Positions 39,065 to 48,900 of a stretch of 64,000 nucleotides of DNA are shown here, in pieces. Source of the DNA: Pterobdella sp. o SKG-2022 (taxonomy: Eukaryota > Annelida > Clitellata > Hirudinida > Piscicolidae); assembly GCA_964035795.1 (NCBI GenBank), contig OZ038322.1, forward strand, positions 7,937,345 to 8,001,344, written 5' to 3'. The first letter of the stretch is position 1, and each line of letters opens with the position of its first letter. Below the pieces are notes generated by a model. It did no database searches. It was not told the origin of the DNA and saw nothing but the letters and a program-made list of their open reading frames with translations. The position numbers and the translations under genes are program-made.

Positions 39065-42000
39065 ATGCAACAACAAAGCACGAACCCTTTTGATAATGAT
39101 ACCACATCAGCATCAAACAGTGAACATATGAGTGAGCAACATTCAGAATTGTCTCAGTATGAAAAAATTGCTAATTTTTTGATACACGAAAACTTCACTT
39201 TAACCGCATTAGAATTTCATATGGAGCTTCTGGAATTGGGACATGAAGTTTCTGTATTGAAGGAATTTTTTTCAAATCCAGAAAATTTTGAAAAAAGTAA
39301 ATACCTTGATACTCAAGCATTTACAAACAAATTGACAAGAACATCAAGCATACAAACTTTTGATTCTTTAGACTTTTCAAGATATTCTGATGATGGTGAA
39401 AGATGTGAAAATGACAAAATTGCTGTATTAGAATTTGAATTACGCAAAGCTCACGAACAAATAAATTCTCTAAGATCAGCATTGACAAAATCATCTGAAA
39501 CTGCCAAAAAAATTCAAGGAGATAAAGATAACAAACGAGTAACTTCAGAATATGTTATCTTTGAAAAGAGAGCTGTGAATTTTTTGATAAACGAATACTT
39601 ACTAAAACAGGGTTACAAACTGACTGCAGTTACTTTTTCTGAAGAAAATGATAACCAAGATTTTGAAGATTGGGATGATGTTGGTTTAAATATTTCTAAA
39701 CCTACTGACTTGATGAGCATTTTTCAAGACTATGATCAAAATCAAATAAAAATTGTAGAAAAGAAAAATGTGGAATGTTATGTAAATTTTCAAAAAATCC
39801 CTTCTGATGATGATGATAACTTATTCCTTAATAAAAAAGTATCTGAACTTGAACAAAAAATTTTAGAGATTTCCAATGAAAATGAAGAATTGATGAAAAA
39901 AATAAATAATTTCAATAGCATGAAAAATAAATCTGAAGAAATTACTTCAAATGTTGAAAATGAGGAAAAAAATGCGCCAAAATCTTATGAAAATATTCAA
40001 AACACCAACCCCTGTCCAGAGGAAATAATTAAAAAAGACAGCTATCAAAATTACTTGATAGAACTTGTAACTAAAAAAGATTTTGAACAAGATTTTCATT
40101 ATTCTGGATCTGAGAATTCACCAAAGAATTTTGAAAAATTAATAATATCTCTTGGAATTACTTTACCCAAAATAGTTCCAAACATTTCAATAGCAAAAAG
40201 AGATCAGCTTCTACCATTGCTCATTTTCACTGTTATGCATCACCAATCATCAAAAACTCGAGATCATTTGTTGAATTTAATTTTCAACCTTATTAAAAAA
40301 CCAGATGATGAACAAAGAAAAGTAATATTGAAAGGAATTTTAACCTATTCAAAAAACATAGGATCCCTCCAAGTGGAATCAGAACTTTTGCCTCAGTGTT
40401 GGGAACAAATCACTCATAAATTTTTAGAAAGAAGGTTACTTGTTGCTGAAGCTTGTGGTCTGATAAGTCCTTATGTCCACAACGATACTAGGGTATCTTT
40501 GCTATTGTCTATGATCAAGCAATTGGCTGATGATAAAGAGGAAGATTTGAGAGAAGCCACAGTTAAAAGTTTTTCAATTTTGTTATCTTTTATTAATAAC
40601 CACGAAAAATATTCGCAAATGACTGAAATGATAGATACATTCATGCACGATTCATCAGAACGAGTTTTAGATGCATGCATTAATATTCTCTTGCCCTCTT
40701 TTTCTCGATGGTGCCTGCGATTTGAATGCCTTCAGAAATTCATCATTGATTATTTGATATCTAGCCTTGAAAAATCAACGTGCAAAACCGTTTCTAACAA
40801 GTCTGTTAGTCTCATCATTAAAGACGCAGAAGTTTTCAAATACTCCATATCCAGCTTGAAAATAATTCTCCCATATATTTTTGCATCTATCATTAAATCC
40901 GCTCCAAAAGTAGAGATTTGTGAAAATGTAACGATCATGGAGAATAATGATTTTGAAGTGCAACCCAGCTTTCAAAGCAAAATTCTCAACCAGACTGAAA
41001 GTGAAACTGAAGAGATGATAAAAAATTATTTTACTATAGTCAATCAAGAATGGTTTGAATGTTGGTCTGAATTACTATGGTTTTCCAACACTCTGATAAT
41101 CAGGCTCATAGAGTTTTTATCAATACTTGAAATTCCTCCTCCATTAATAAAACTAGTCATTAAATATTTTCAAAATATATCTAACATTTTTGGTGCTAAT
41201 TATATTGCTACTCAAGTGAAATTCAGATTTGAAAAGTACTTGTCAGTTCCCAGTGATCAAATGCATTCTAGTTCGCCATTTTCCACCATGAGTATCATTC
41301 CAGTATATGTTGCGGGCATTCATCCATGTATAATTCTCAACCACAGTGAGTCAACTAAACATAAAGATTCTTTGAAAACTTTTTTGTGCCAGCTTCTATC
41401 TTCACTATCTGTATCTTGTCTCCCACTTATCTCCTTGCAGTCAGCTTTCCTTGAGCTTTGTAGATATGATGATTTGGAAGAAAACACAAAACCAGTTTTT
41501 AGAGATTTTTTGTTGAAAATTTTGTGGGAATTTGGAGTAGTTCATAAAAATCTTCTTGTGAGAATTTCAACAGCCAAAATGTTTGAATGGCTCATATCAA
41601 ACTGCCGATATGAAGAACACCATATTAATAACAGGATCCTTCCTGCTCTTATTACCCTTGCCAATGACCTTGATGAATCTGTCAAAATATCAACTATTTC
41701 TACTTTTGGCTCTTTAATAGAATATCTTTCTAACTTTTTGAACATGGAAAGCTCATCCAAAATAATAGATAAAATTCAGTTTCAAATGAAAACTTTCATG
41801 GGTGATCAAACATCAACTCTCAGTAACAACAAAATTATTCTAGAATTGGTCAGAGTTTTAGGAAAAATTGGACCAAGGATAGATGCAAATTTACGTGATG
41901 AATTTGTTCTACCCAAGTTGACCACTCTAGCAATGAGGAACCAAATAAGTCAAAATGTTGACCCAAACTTCAAATTGGACATTACCCTTAAGCTTCTTGA

Positions 42001-42313
42001 TGCATTCATTTCTGCATTATGCTGTTATGTTGATGACAAAATATCCAGAGATATTATTCTACCAGGACTGAGATTCTTATTACATGACATTCAACATGTG
42101 GCACCCAACCGGGCTGATGTAGTAAACTCAATGATAAAAGAACTTGAAGAAAAAACTGATCCTAAAATGCAACATAATGAAAAAGTTCAAACTCCTAATG
42201 TTTCTAATTCTGAAACTTCCAAATATACAATCATCAACAAGTTTAAAGATGTGAAAAATTTAGCAAATCATAAAAATTTTTCGAAAATCTTTTATAATTC
42301 TGATAAACAATAA
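39065..42313 (+). CDS. RELCH: RELCH: LisH, coiled-coil and HEAT-repeat protein
   Basis: RELCH (KIAA1468) bridges RAB11-bearing recycling endosomes and OSBP at the trans-Golgi and supports non-vesicular cholesterol transfer. A single uninterrupted frame of 1082 residues matches the family in order. A first LisH-like motif, YEKIANFLIHENFTLTALEF, lies at about 32-51, followed by FFSNPENFE. A coiled coil spans about 115-150. A second LisH, FEKRAVNFLINEYLLKQGYK, lies at about 166-185, followed by EDWDDVGLN and another coiled coil at about 255-290. HEAT repeats then run to the C-terminus, including ESELLPQCWEQITHKF, ERRLLVAEACGLISPYV and SSERVLDACINILLP. The length is a little below the human protein (about 1216). 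The lack of introns is unlike every neighbour. Confidence 0.93.
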   Translation: MQQQSTNPFDNDTTSASNSEHMSEQHSELSQYEKIANFLIHENFTLTALEFHMELLELGHEVSVLKEFFSNPENFEKSKYLDTQAFTNKLTRTSSIQTFDSLDFSRYSDDGERCENDKIAVLEFELRKAHEQINSLRSALTKSSETAKKIQGDKDNKRVTSEYVIFEKRAVNFLINEYLLKQGYKLTAVTFSEENDNQDFEDWDDVGLNISKPTDLMSIFQDYDQNQIKIVEKKNVECYVNFQKIPSDDDDNLFLNKKVSELEQKILEISNENEELMKKINNFNSMKNKSEEITSNVENEEKNAPKSYENIQNTNPCPEEIIKKDSYQNYLIELVTKKDFEQDFHYSGSENSPKNFEKLIISLGITLPKIVPNISIAKRDQLLPLLIFTVMHHQSSKTRDHLLNLIFNLIKKPDDEQRKVILKGILTYSKNIGSLQVESELLPQCWEQITHKFLERRLLVAEACGLISPYVHNDTRVSLLLSMIKQLADDKEEDLREATVKSFSILLSFINNHEKYSQMTEMIDTFMHDSSERVLDACINILLPSFSRWCLRFECLQKFIIDYLISSLEKSTCKTVSNKSVSLIIKDAEVFKYSISSLKIILPYIFASIIKSAPKVEICENVTIMENNDFEVQPSFQSKILNQTESETEEMIKNYFTIVNQEWFECWSELLWFSNTLIIRLIEFLSILEIPPPLIKLVIKYFQNISNIFGANYIATQVKFRFEKYLSVPSDQMHSSSPFSTMSIIPVYVAGIHPCIILNHSESTKHKDSLKTFLCQLLSSLSVSCLPLISLQSAFLELCRYDDLEENTKPVFRDFLLKILWEFGVVHKNLLVRISTAKMFEWLISNCRYEEHHINNRILPALITLANDLDESVKISTISTFGSLIEYLSNFLNMESSSKIIDKIQFQMKTFMGDQTSTLSNNKIILELVRVLGKIGPRIDANLRDEFVLPKLTTLAMRNQISQNVDPNFKLDITLKLLDAFISALCCYVDDKISRDIILPGLRFLLHDIQHVAPNRADVVNSMIKELEEKTDPKMQHNEKVQTPNVSNSETSKYTIINKFKDVKNLANHKNFSKIFYNSDKQ

Positions 42314-42344
42314 ATGTAGTCTAATGCCATTTATAATTGTGATA

Positions 42345-42350
42345 TTTATT
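42345..42350 (-). terminator. Candidate poly(A) signal of NDUFA1
   Basis: Minus-strand AATAAA (TTTATT on plus), 110 bases beyond the NDUFA1 stop codon. It sits only 32 bases after the RELCH stop codon, so use of this signal would make the two transcripts overlap. Confidence 0.45.
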
Positions 42351-42440
42351 TTATTTTGTAAATAACAAATATTTTTGTTGAATTTTTGAAAACTTTAACG
42401 AATTATTTGAATTATTGTTTCACAAAAGATTTGACATTTT

Positions 42441-42446
42441 AATAAA
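42441..42446 (+). terminator. Candidate poly(A) signal of RELCH
   Basis: Canonical AATAAA 128 bases after the RELCH stop codon and 14 bases before the end of the opposing NDUFA1 coding region. Confidence 0.5.
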
Positions 42447-42459
42447 GAAAAACATTGGA

Positions 42460-42819
42460 TTAGTTGTCTGGCAGTGCTTCTAAACCCTTTGAATAATTAC
42501 AAAAAATTTAATCGACAAAAAAACTAAAATTGAGTGAATTAAAATTAATAATGAATCACACACCTTGGGTTTGTATTCACTCCCAGTAATCCTTCTGTCT
42601 CTGAGATAACCTTGAAAATCTTCTGGGTGTTCCATCCATCGGCGAGCAACAGTCTAAAGAAATTGAACAAAAATATTCGAAAAAAAGTATTAGCTAAAAG
42701 CTACTGAAGATGATGACCTTTCCGTTCAAAAACAGCCAGTTGCTACCAATTTGTATAGTTGGAGCTGCAAATAAACCGATGGCCACAACAGCCAAGCTTG
42801 GAAGAATTTCATACCACAT
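42460..42819 (-). CDS. NDUFA1: NADH:ubiquinone oxidoreductase subunit NDUFA1 (MWFE)
   Basis: NDUFA1 is a single-pass accessory subunit of mitochondrial complex I that is needed for membrane-arm assembly. Three exons, 42819-42718, 42653-42564 and 42486-42460, join in phase to 72 residues, matching the human length of about 70. The N-terminus MWYEILPSLAVVAIGLF is the name-giving MWFE motif plus membrane helix. The C-terminal matrix-side block YLRDRRITGSEYKPKGLEAL matches the conserved ERDRRISG region. The last exon is only 27 bases and its acceptor (TTCAAAG) is weak, but the reading phase and the GLE motif support it. It is convergent with RELCH and divergent from UPF3. Confidence 0.93.
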
Positions 42820-43070
42820 CTTTTAGTTTTAACCTTTTAGTTTTGAGAATGTATACCAGATATTGTTTAAATCGAAAAACAAACTTAGCATTAAAAAGAA
42901 TCTCAAGATATAAATAGAAGGTTTTTTTGTATAGATACAAATGATTTATGAATATAGTTTTATTTAATCAATTTCAAATGATAAAAATTATTTTTTAAAA
43001 ACTTAATTTATTTTTATATTATCACTTAACTGTTTATACTAACGAAACTTCGCTAGTTTTTACTATAGAA
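42820..43070. promoter_or_regulatory. Shared promoter interval of NDUFA1 and UPF3
   Basis: Only 251 bases separate the two divergent start codons, so both core promoters must lie here. The sequence is strongly AT-rich; I see no CCAAT, CRE or TATA arrangement that stands out. Confidence 0.5.
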
Positions 43071-45812
43071 ATGCCTTCTAATAGTAACATAAGAACTAAG
43101 GTAAATTCAATGAAATGAATTTAACGAAATTATTTTTATTTATTCCGTTTTTATATTTCCAAAGGTTGTTATAAGAAAGCTTCCTCCAACTTATGTATCT
43201 GAAGAGTTTTTAAAGTTTGTTAGCCCCGTAGAAGACCACAACTATTATTATTTTGTCACTGGATCTAATAGGTTTTAAACAAAAAACTAATTTGATCAGA
43301 AAATTATTCTAAAAAATAATGTAATTTTATTTTTGATCCAACAGTGGGGAACAATTTTCCAGAGCATATTTTAATTTTTTAAGTGCTGAGGATACTAATT
43401 CATTTAGAGATAGATATGATGGTTATGTTTTCTTAGACCAAAAAGGTAAATTCATATAAATATTTTAAAAAAATAGCATTCAAAGTTTAAATGTATCAAA
43501 TTTTTGAACTAATCATATTAAAGGTGAAGAATTTATTGCACAAGTTGAGTATGCTCCATACCAAAAGATTCCATTGTTAAAATCCAAATTAGATTCATTG
43601 AATGGAATTATTGAGTCAGGTTTTCAGTTATATAAAATCAATGAATTTATTAGAAAAATTTGTTTGATTAAAGATTTTGATATTTAAAAGCATTTATTGA
43701 TTGAATTAATTTATAAAATTTCAATGAAGAATTTAAATTCTTTAAACAACACAAGATGTAGATTACTTAAAGTTTGTGGAGAATCTAAACAAAGCAGATG
43801 AAACAAGCAAGCCAGTTGAAAACCTCCTTGATTCTTTAGAAGCATCAAAAGGTTGTTTGTTTTAAGTTTATCAGTTATTTATTGTCATGATCAAAAGCTT
43901 CAAACAACTATAGTGAGCTTCATCTTTTTTATAATTCATACAAAATACAAAAAAATGGAAAAAGATATACAAAACCAAAGTATTTCCATTTAATGACTTT
44001 TTAGTTGATTCAAATCTATTTTGTCAAATATTTTATGATTCATCTGTGGTTTAAACTAATTTAGCAAAACTTGAAGCTGAGCACGAAATTACTCCTCTAG
44101 TGGACTTCTTGAGAAACAAAGAAGACAGAAAACAAGTAATTTTTAAAATTTCACAATATATTTTAATATATTAGAGGTCTTAGATTGTAAAAATGTTTTT
44201 TCTACCCTAACTAAAACTACAGTGAAAATTTCATACAAATAATATTAATCAGTATTTTCACTTAACATTATGATTTATAGAAAGTGAGAGAAGAAAAGCG
44301 AAGTAGAAGAGCAGAGAGAACACCTAGACCTCCCAAGGCCAAGCCATCAGTGAGTCTTAGCTTGTTATTAATATGGCTCATGAAAACTTTTTAGAGGCAT
44401 TTTAATGTATTATAAGTAATAATCAACAGTTTTTACGTCGATTTTTGGAAGAATTTAGAATATTTATTGAGCAAAAAAAACAGCTATAATTTTGAATAAG
44501 CCATATATAAAATTTTCGAAAAAGTTTATTTAGTAGCTACATTTTAAGGTCAACAAACACAAAGTATTTATTATAAAAATAAGACACGTAGCTATATCTA
44601 TATACACTTTGGTAATGATTTATTATTAAACTAAACTTATTGAAAAATATATCTGTTTTTGATCATTAAATGTACTAAAATTCTGCCATAAATCGACGTA
44701 AAAAATTGTTGAATATGGTTCATAAGTAAAACATCAGTGAAAAATCGTATACAATTATTTGACGGAATGCGACTTTTTGAGATTCAAAATTAATTTTTTT
44801 CCAGTGTTTATCTATTTTGAATTGTCATTTAGAGAGGCTCAAGAAAAGACAGACAAAAAGAGAAGATTCCAGAAAGAAAAAGCAAAAGTTCCGTAGAAAC
44901 ACCAGCCAAAACGATTAAAATTGCAGAAAGTAAAACAGAGAAACCAGAAGGAAAAACTACGGTGGACAGTGACGAGATTCACGTAGAAACAATCATTAAT
45001 AACACTAAAAATTCCGACAAGAAAGACAGTGATCTCAAGGCTAACAGTGAAGAATCAAAGTGATTTTCTTTTTCAAACTTAATATATAAAACATAAGAAC
45101 TGGATTGAAAAAATTTCAGAAGCGAAAAAGGCAGAAGCAAGCACAGTTATGAGAAACAACGACAGACACTAAAACAGAGAAATGACGAAGTGAGATATCA
45201 AGTTATACTCTATTTGTAGTATTCGAAGTTCTTTTTACCATGCCTTCCTTGCTTTTTTCAATTTTATACTTATTTACTCATTCAGCTTATGATAAATTAC
45301 ACGCATTCGAAAGTTTAAATAACTATACTCTTAATCAACCGATTCTCAAGAATTAGAACTATTGAATACTCAGGAATCGTCGAAGAGCACTGTTTCCAAT
45401 GAAACCACACACAAACCCATCAAAATCCTCAAGAACACGAGCAAGGAAAGCTCTGAAAAAACATCAAGAGAACCTTCCACCACCAAATCAGAAGAAAAAA
45501 ACGAAATGAGTAGCGAGAAGGGAGAAATAAAAATATCCACAGAAGATAAGGTTTCTGAGCGTTTTACTGCATAACGTTGCTAAAACTTCCTTTATCGCAA
45601 AACATTATTTTACAGTTTATTTATTGTATTCATCAGAATGCAGAAGGGGAGACAAAAGATACGACAGACGATGCCAAGCCTAAGAAACAAAAACTCAGAT
45701 ATAAGGTGAAATCATAATCTTGTTAATTTTTTAGTTTTTTATTAAAAATATTGAAATTTAGGATCGACCAGAACGACCAATATACAGACCTACGCCCAGG
45801 AAAAAAGAATAA
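43071..45812 (+). CDS. UPF3: Nonsense-mediated decay factor UPF3
   Basis: UPF3 links UPF2/UPF1 to exon junction complexes and promotes decay of mRNAs with premature stops. Twelve exons join in phase to about 387 residues: 43071-43100, 43165-43271, 43345-43445, 43524-43619, 43756-43851, 44065-44135, 44281-44349, 44833-45059, 45120-45189, 45374-45550, 45637-45705 and 45762-45812. The RRM-like UPF3 domain starts at VVIRKLPPTY and continues through FRDRYDGYVFLD and FIAQVEYAPYQK. ITPLVDFLRNK and a long Lys/Glu/Ser-rich linker follow. The extreme C-terminus YKDRPERPIYRPTPRKK matches the exon-junction-complex binding motif of animal UPF3 (KDRPAMQLYQP in human UPF3B). The protein is shorter than human UPF3B because the charged middle is reduced. 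It cannot be assigned to UPF3A or UPF3B, a vertebrate split. Confidence 0.93.
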
Positions 45813-45846
45813 TTTTGTTTTGATTTTAAAATGAATAAGCTTAACA

Positions 45847-45852
45847 TTTATT
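45847..45852 (-). terminator. Candidate poly(A) signal of TUBGCP3
   Basis: Minus-strand AATAAA about 71 bases beyond the TUBGCP3 stop codon and 35 bases from the UPF3 stop codon. Confidence 0.45.
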
Positions 45853-45882
45853 TGCATGAAATGATAGTCAAGTGAAGTTTAA

Positions 45883-45888
45883 AATAAA
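45883..45888 (+). terminator. Candidate poly(A) signal of UPF3
   Basis: AATAAA on the plus strand 71 bases after the UPF3 stop codon. It lies beyond the opposing TUBGCP3 signal, so the two mRNAs would share antisense 3' ends. Confidence 0.45.
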
Positions 45889-45922
45889 ATAGAAAAAAGT
45901 TTCGTTGATTCAGTTCTAAAAA

Positions 45923-48900
45923 TTAAATTGCGTCCTTTATACGAGAATGTGATTTTAAATTTTGATAACTCGGCGGTATAAACATTTTTGATTTTCTGCC
46001 CGTGTGTGGGTTGTGGTAGACGTAGTACTCGCTGAAGTTTAGTCTGAAAATAAGGCACCTCAAACTCACTTCTGAAAACGTGCTTACCAACGACAAGAAT
46101 TGTTCCACCATTCTCTGTGGTTTACGCCATATTTCAAAATAAAATCCATGAAATAATCGTTTTACAATAAGACCACAAGCACATTTTTGATTTATAAGTA
46201 TTTCACCTTGTAAGACTGGGAAAGAACTCTCACTTTGGACATTGAAGAGGGCAGAAATGCCTCAACAAAGGAAGCTCTTCTCAAACACTCTTCCTCGTCT
46301 ATGTGCTTGTTTGTGGATGGAATTTGGAGTTTTAAATGAGAAGAATTAAGATGTAAATGCTGGAAGGTTATATTTTAAAATTCCTTAAAATTAATGTAAA
46401 AACTGATCAAAGATTTAAATTAAATTTTTTTTGAGATAAACTTACGTTCTTTTCATTCCTTAATGCAACTTCTTTGTCAATCTGTGCATACAAATCTTTT
46501 TGCAAATCTTGGAACTGAAGAATCATGTCAAACAAAGACCGAAGTTGAGTCAAAATGGGCTGTTAAACAAAATATGCCTAGTTGAATTTAAAATGATGCA
46601 GACTGATACAATCTTTACAAAAAACTAGAAAAATTACTTTAAAAAATAACAGAAGAAACAGATTTACATGGAAAAATGTACAGAGAACATACAGTGGACA
46701 AGGAATCAAGAAGAGAGTGACTGAAGACTGTGTTGATGAACTTGTTGTGAGCTTGAATTACTTGATCGAGGTCACATGCATCATTCAACTCCGCCATCAA
46801 TTCCACCCATGAACATTCCAGAACCTTCAGGGTACATCAATGTTCTAGATAACGAAATAATAATAAATATTGATTTTATCATAAATATAATAATAATTAA
46901 GTCAAGTATTCATTTATTAATTGAAATTCACAGAGTGGCACTGTATGAAGTGAAACGGCCAATAAAACAAAAGCTAAAAAACATGCCTCAAAATTGATGT
47001 AGTACTGGATCTGCTGCACAAGATGCATCATCTCATTGCCCAGCAAGTGGAAGGCGTGCATCAGGGGTCTGAACTCTGTGGGTACCACAAATGCCTTCTC
47101 AACCCCACACTTATATGCAGTTATACTATGAATAATCAACAAACAACCTTGATCAATCTTTGGAAAACTTATATTTTATATATATTTAGATTTACGGCCA
47201 TTCTGCGCAGTAATTCACTCATTCATTAAGCAGCTCAAACAAAGCTCAAAAAAACACAAATACCAAAACATCCCACACACCAATGTAGCTTCTGAGGCTC
47301 TTAGAGTAGGTGATGTTGAGTTCCCATAGAGAACTCAATATGTACTCCATTCTTTTAGCCCTCCATAAGAAGTTGAACACCCGTCGATACAACATCATAC
47401 ATTCACTGTTGAAAACAGTCCCTATGTGGCCTGTTACGTGGTATTGCAAACTGAACACATCCCAACCAGAGTCCCCTGGCGATACCTGAGTTTGATTGTA
47501 CACCATTGATATCAAATCATCAAAGTACTTTATATAAAATCTTTTTTAAAAAAAAGTATATTTCAATACAGCAAAACTTTGCTTTAATACCAGAGTTTCT
47601 TAAAATATTCATTCAACGAACAAAACAATCTTTAATTTCCAAATAAAAAACCCAAAAACCAATCCAAACAAGAAGAAATAGCACCAAAATAAACGACCAA
47701 TAATCCATATACACACCTAATACAATACTAACATATACGCCTTGGTTAATATAACATGAAAAATCTTTCAAATATGAAATACATTCCTAAACCAATTGAT
47801 CAGAACGAACCCACACCCACCTGCAGCAGAATGACATCGAGTCTAGAGATGATCTGCATGTCTTCATACTGGGCATTGGTCGCCCTAATGGCCATCTCCA
47901 ACACCCCTGTGAGGTTGTGGCGTTGCAGACTTTGTGCTGGTTTGCCCAGGTCCTCCCTGTTTAAAACCGCCATTACTATCATTAATATTTTATTATCATT
48001 ATTCATATAAAAATTGATTTTAATCTTTTAATGAAGGTTTAAGTTTAATGAAAGATTTAAAAAAAATAAAGATTAATTTAATCGTCAGCTGAATATAGTG
48101 TCATTTTTGTCATTATAGAAAGGCTTAAGTTCAAATGGATCATTATCAAACAAAAAAAATCGGATCAATGCTGAATTTAATCAATTTAAACAAATAATAA
48201 TAGATCTCACTCGAGCAGGTCCATCAAATGCCTAATGAAATCTCCTTGCCCCAGCAGTATGTACTTCCTCATGGCCTGAAACAATGGCATAACCCCTTAA
48301 AACCTCCCCAAACAAGGAAGTGATGTTAATGGTACCAACCTTAATGTGACTCATAAGCTTGTAGGTGTTGTATAATACATGTAGTAGGTATGAAGAGGTG
48401 TGTTTGTATGTGACATCAACCATTTGGTTAAACTTGGAGTTGTAGTCTTGCCTGAAGATCGTGTCCACTGTGGTTTGAGTTATTTGCACATTAACTGGGT
48501 TTATCTAACTTATTACTGAAAATTTCAAACAGAATAATGTTTATATAAAAGAAGCATGAAAGCATATGCATAAAATAACAAACTCGATGTTATGGATGAA
48601 TTTAGAAAAAATAAAACTTCAAAAACCCATGATTCATTAATCCTCATAAGATGTTAAAACATTCAAGATATGTCTTGAAATTTGAAATCCTACTACACTA
48701 CTACCATCCTGATCATCTCCTCTTTTCCAATATACCACTGAATTCTCTCCACAACCTACCCTCTCCCATCACTTAACCCCATAATAACCATCTTACACAT
48801 CCAACCATTTCAACAAAAATAGTCACCATCTACTACTATACATTAATACTACCTTGATCAGTGTGGGCAACCTTCACTTGTGGCTTGTCCATCATCACTG

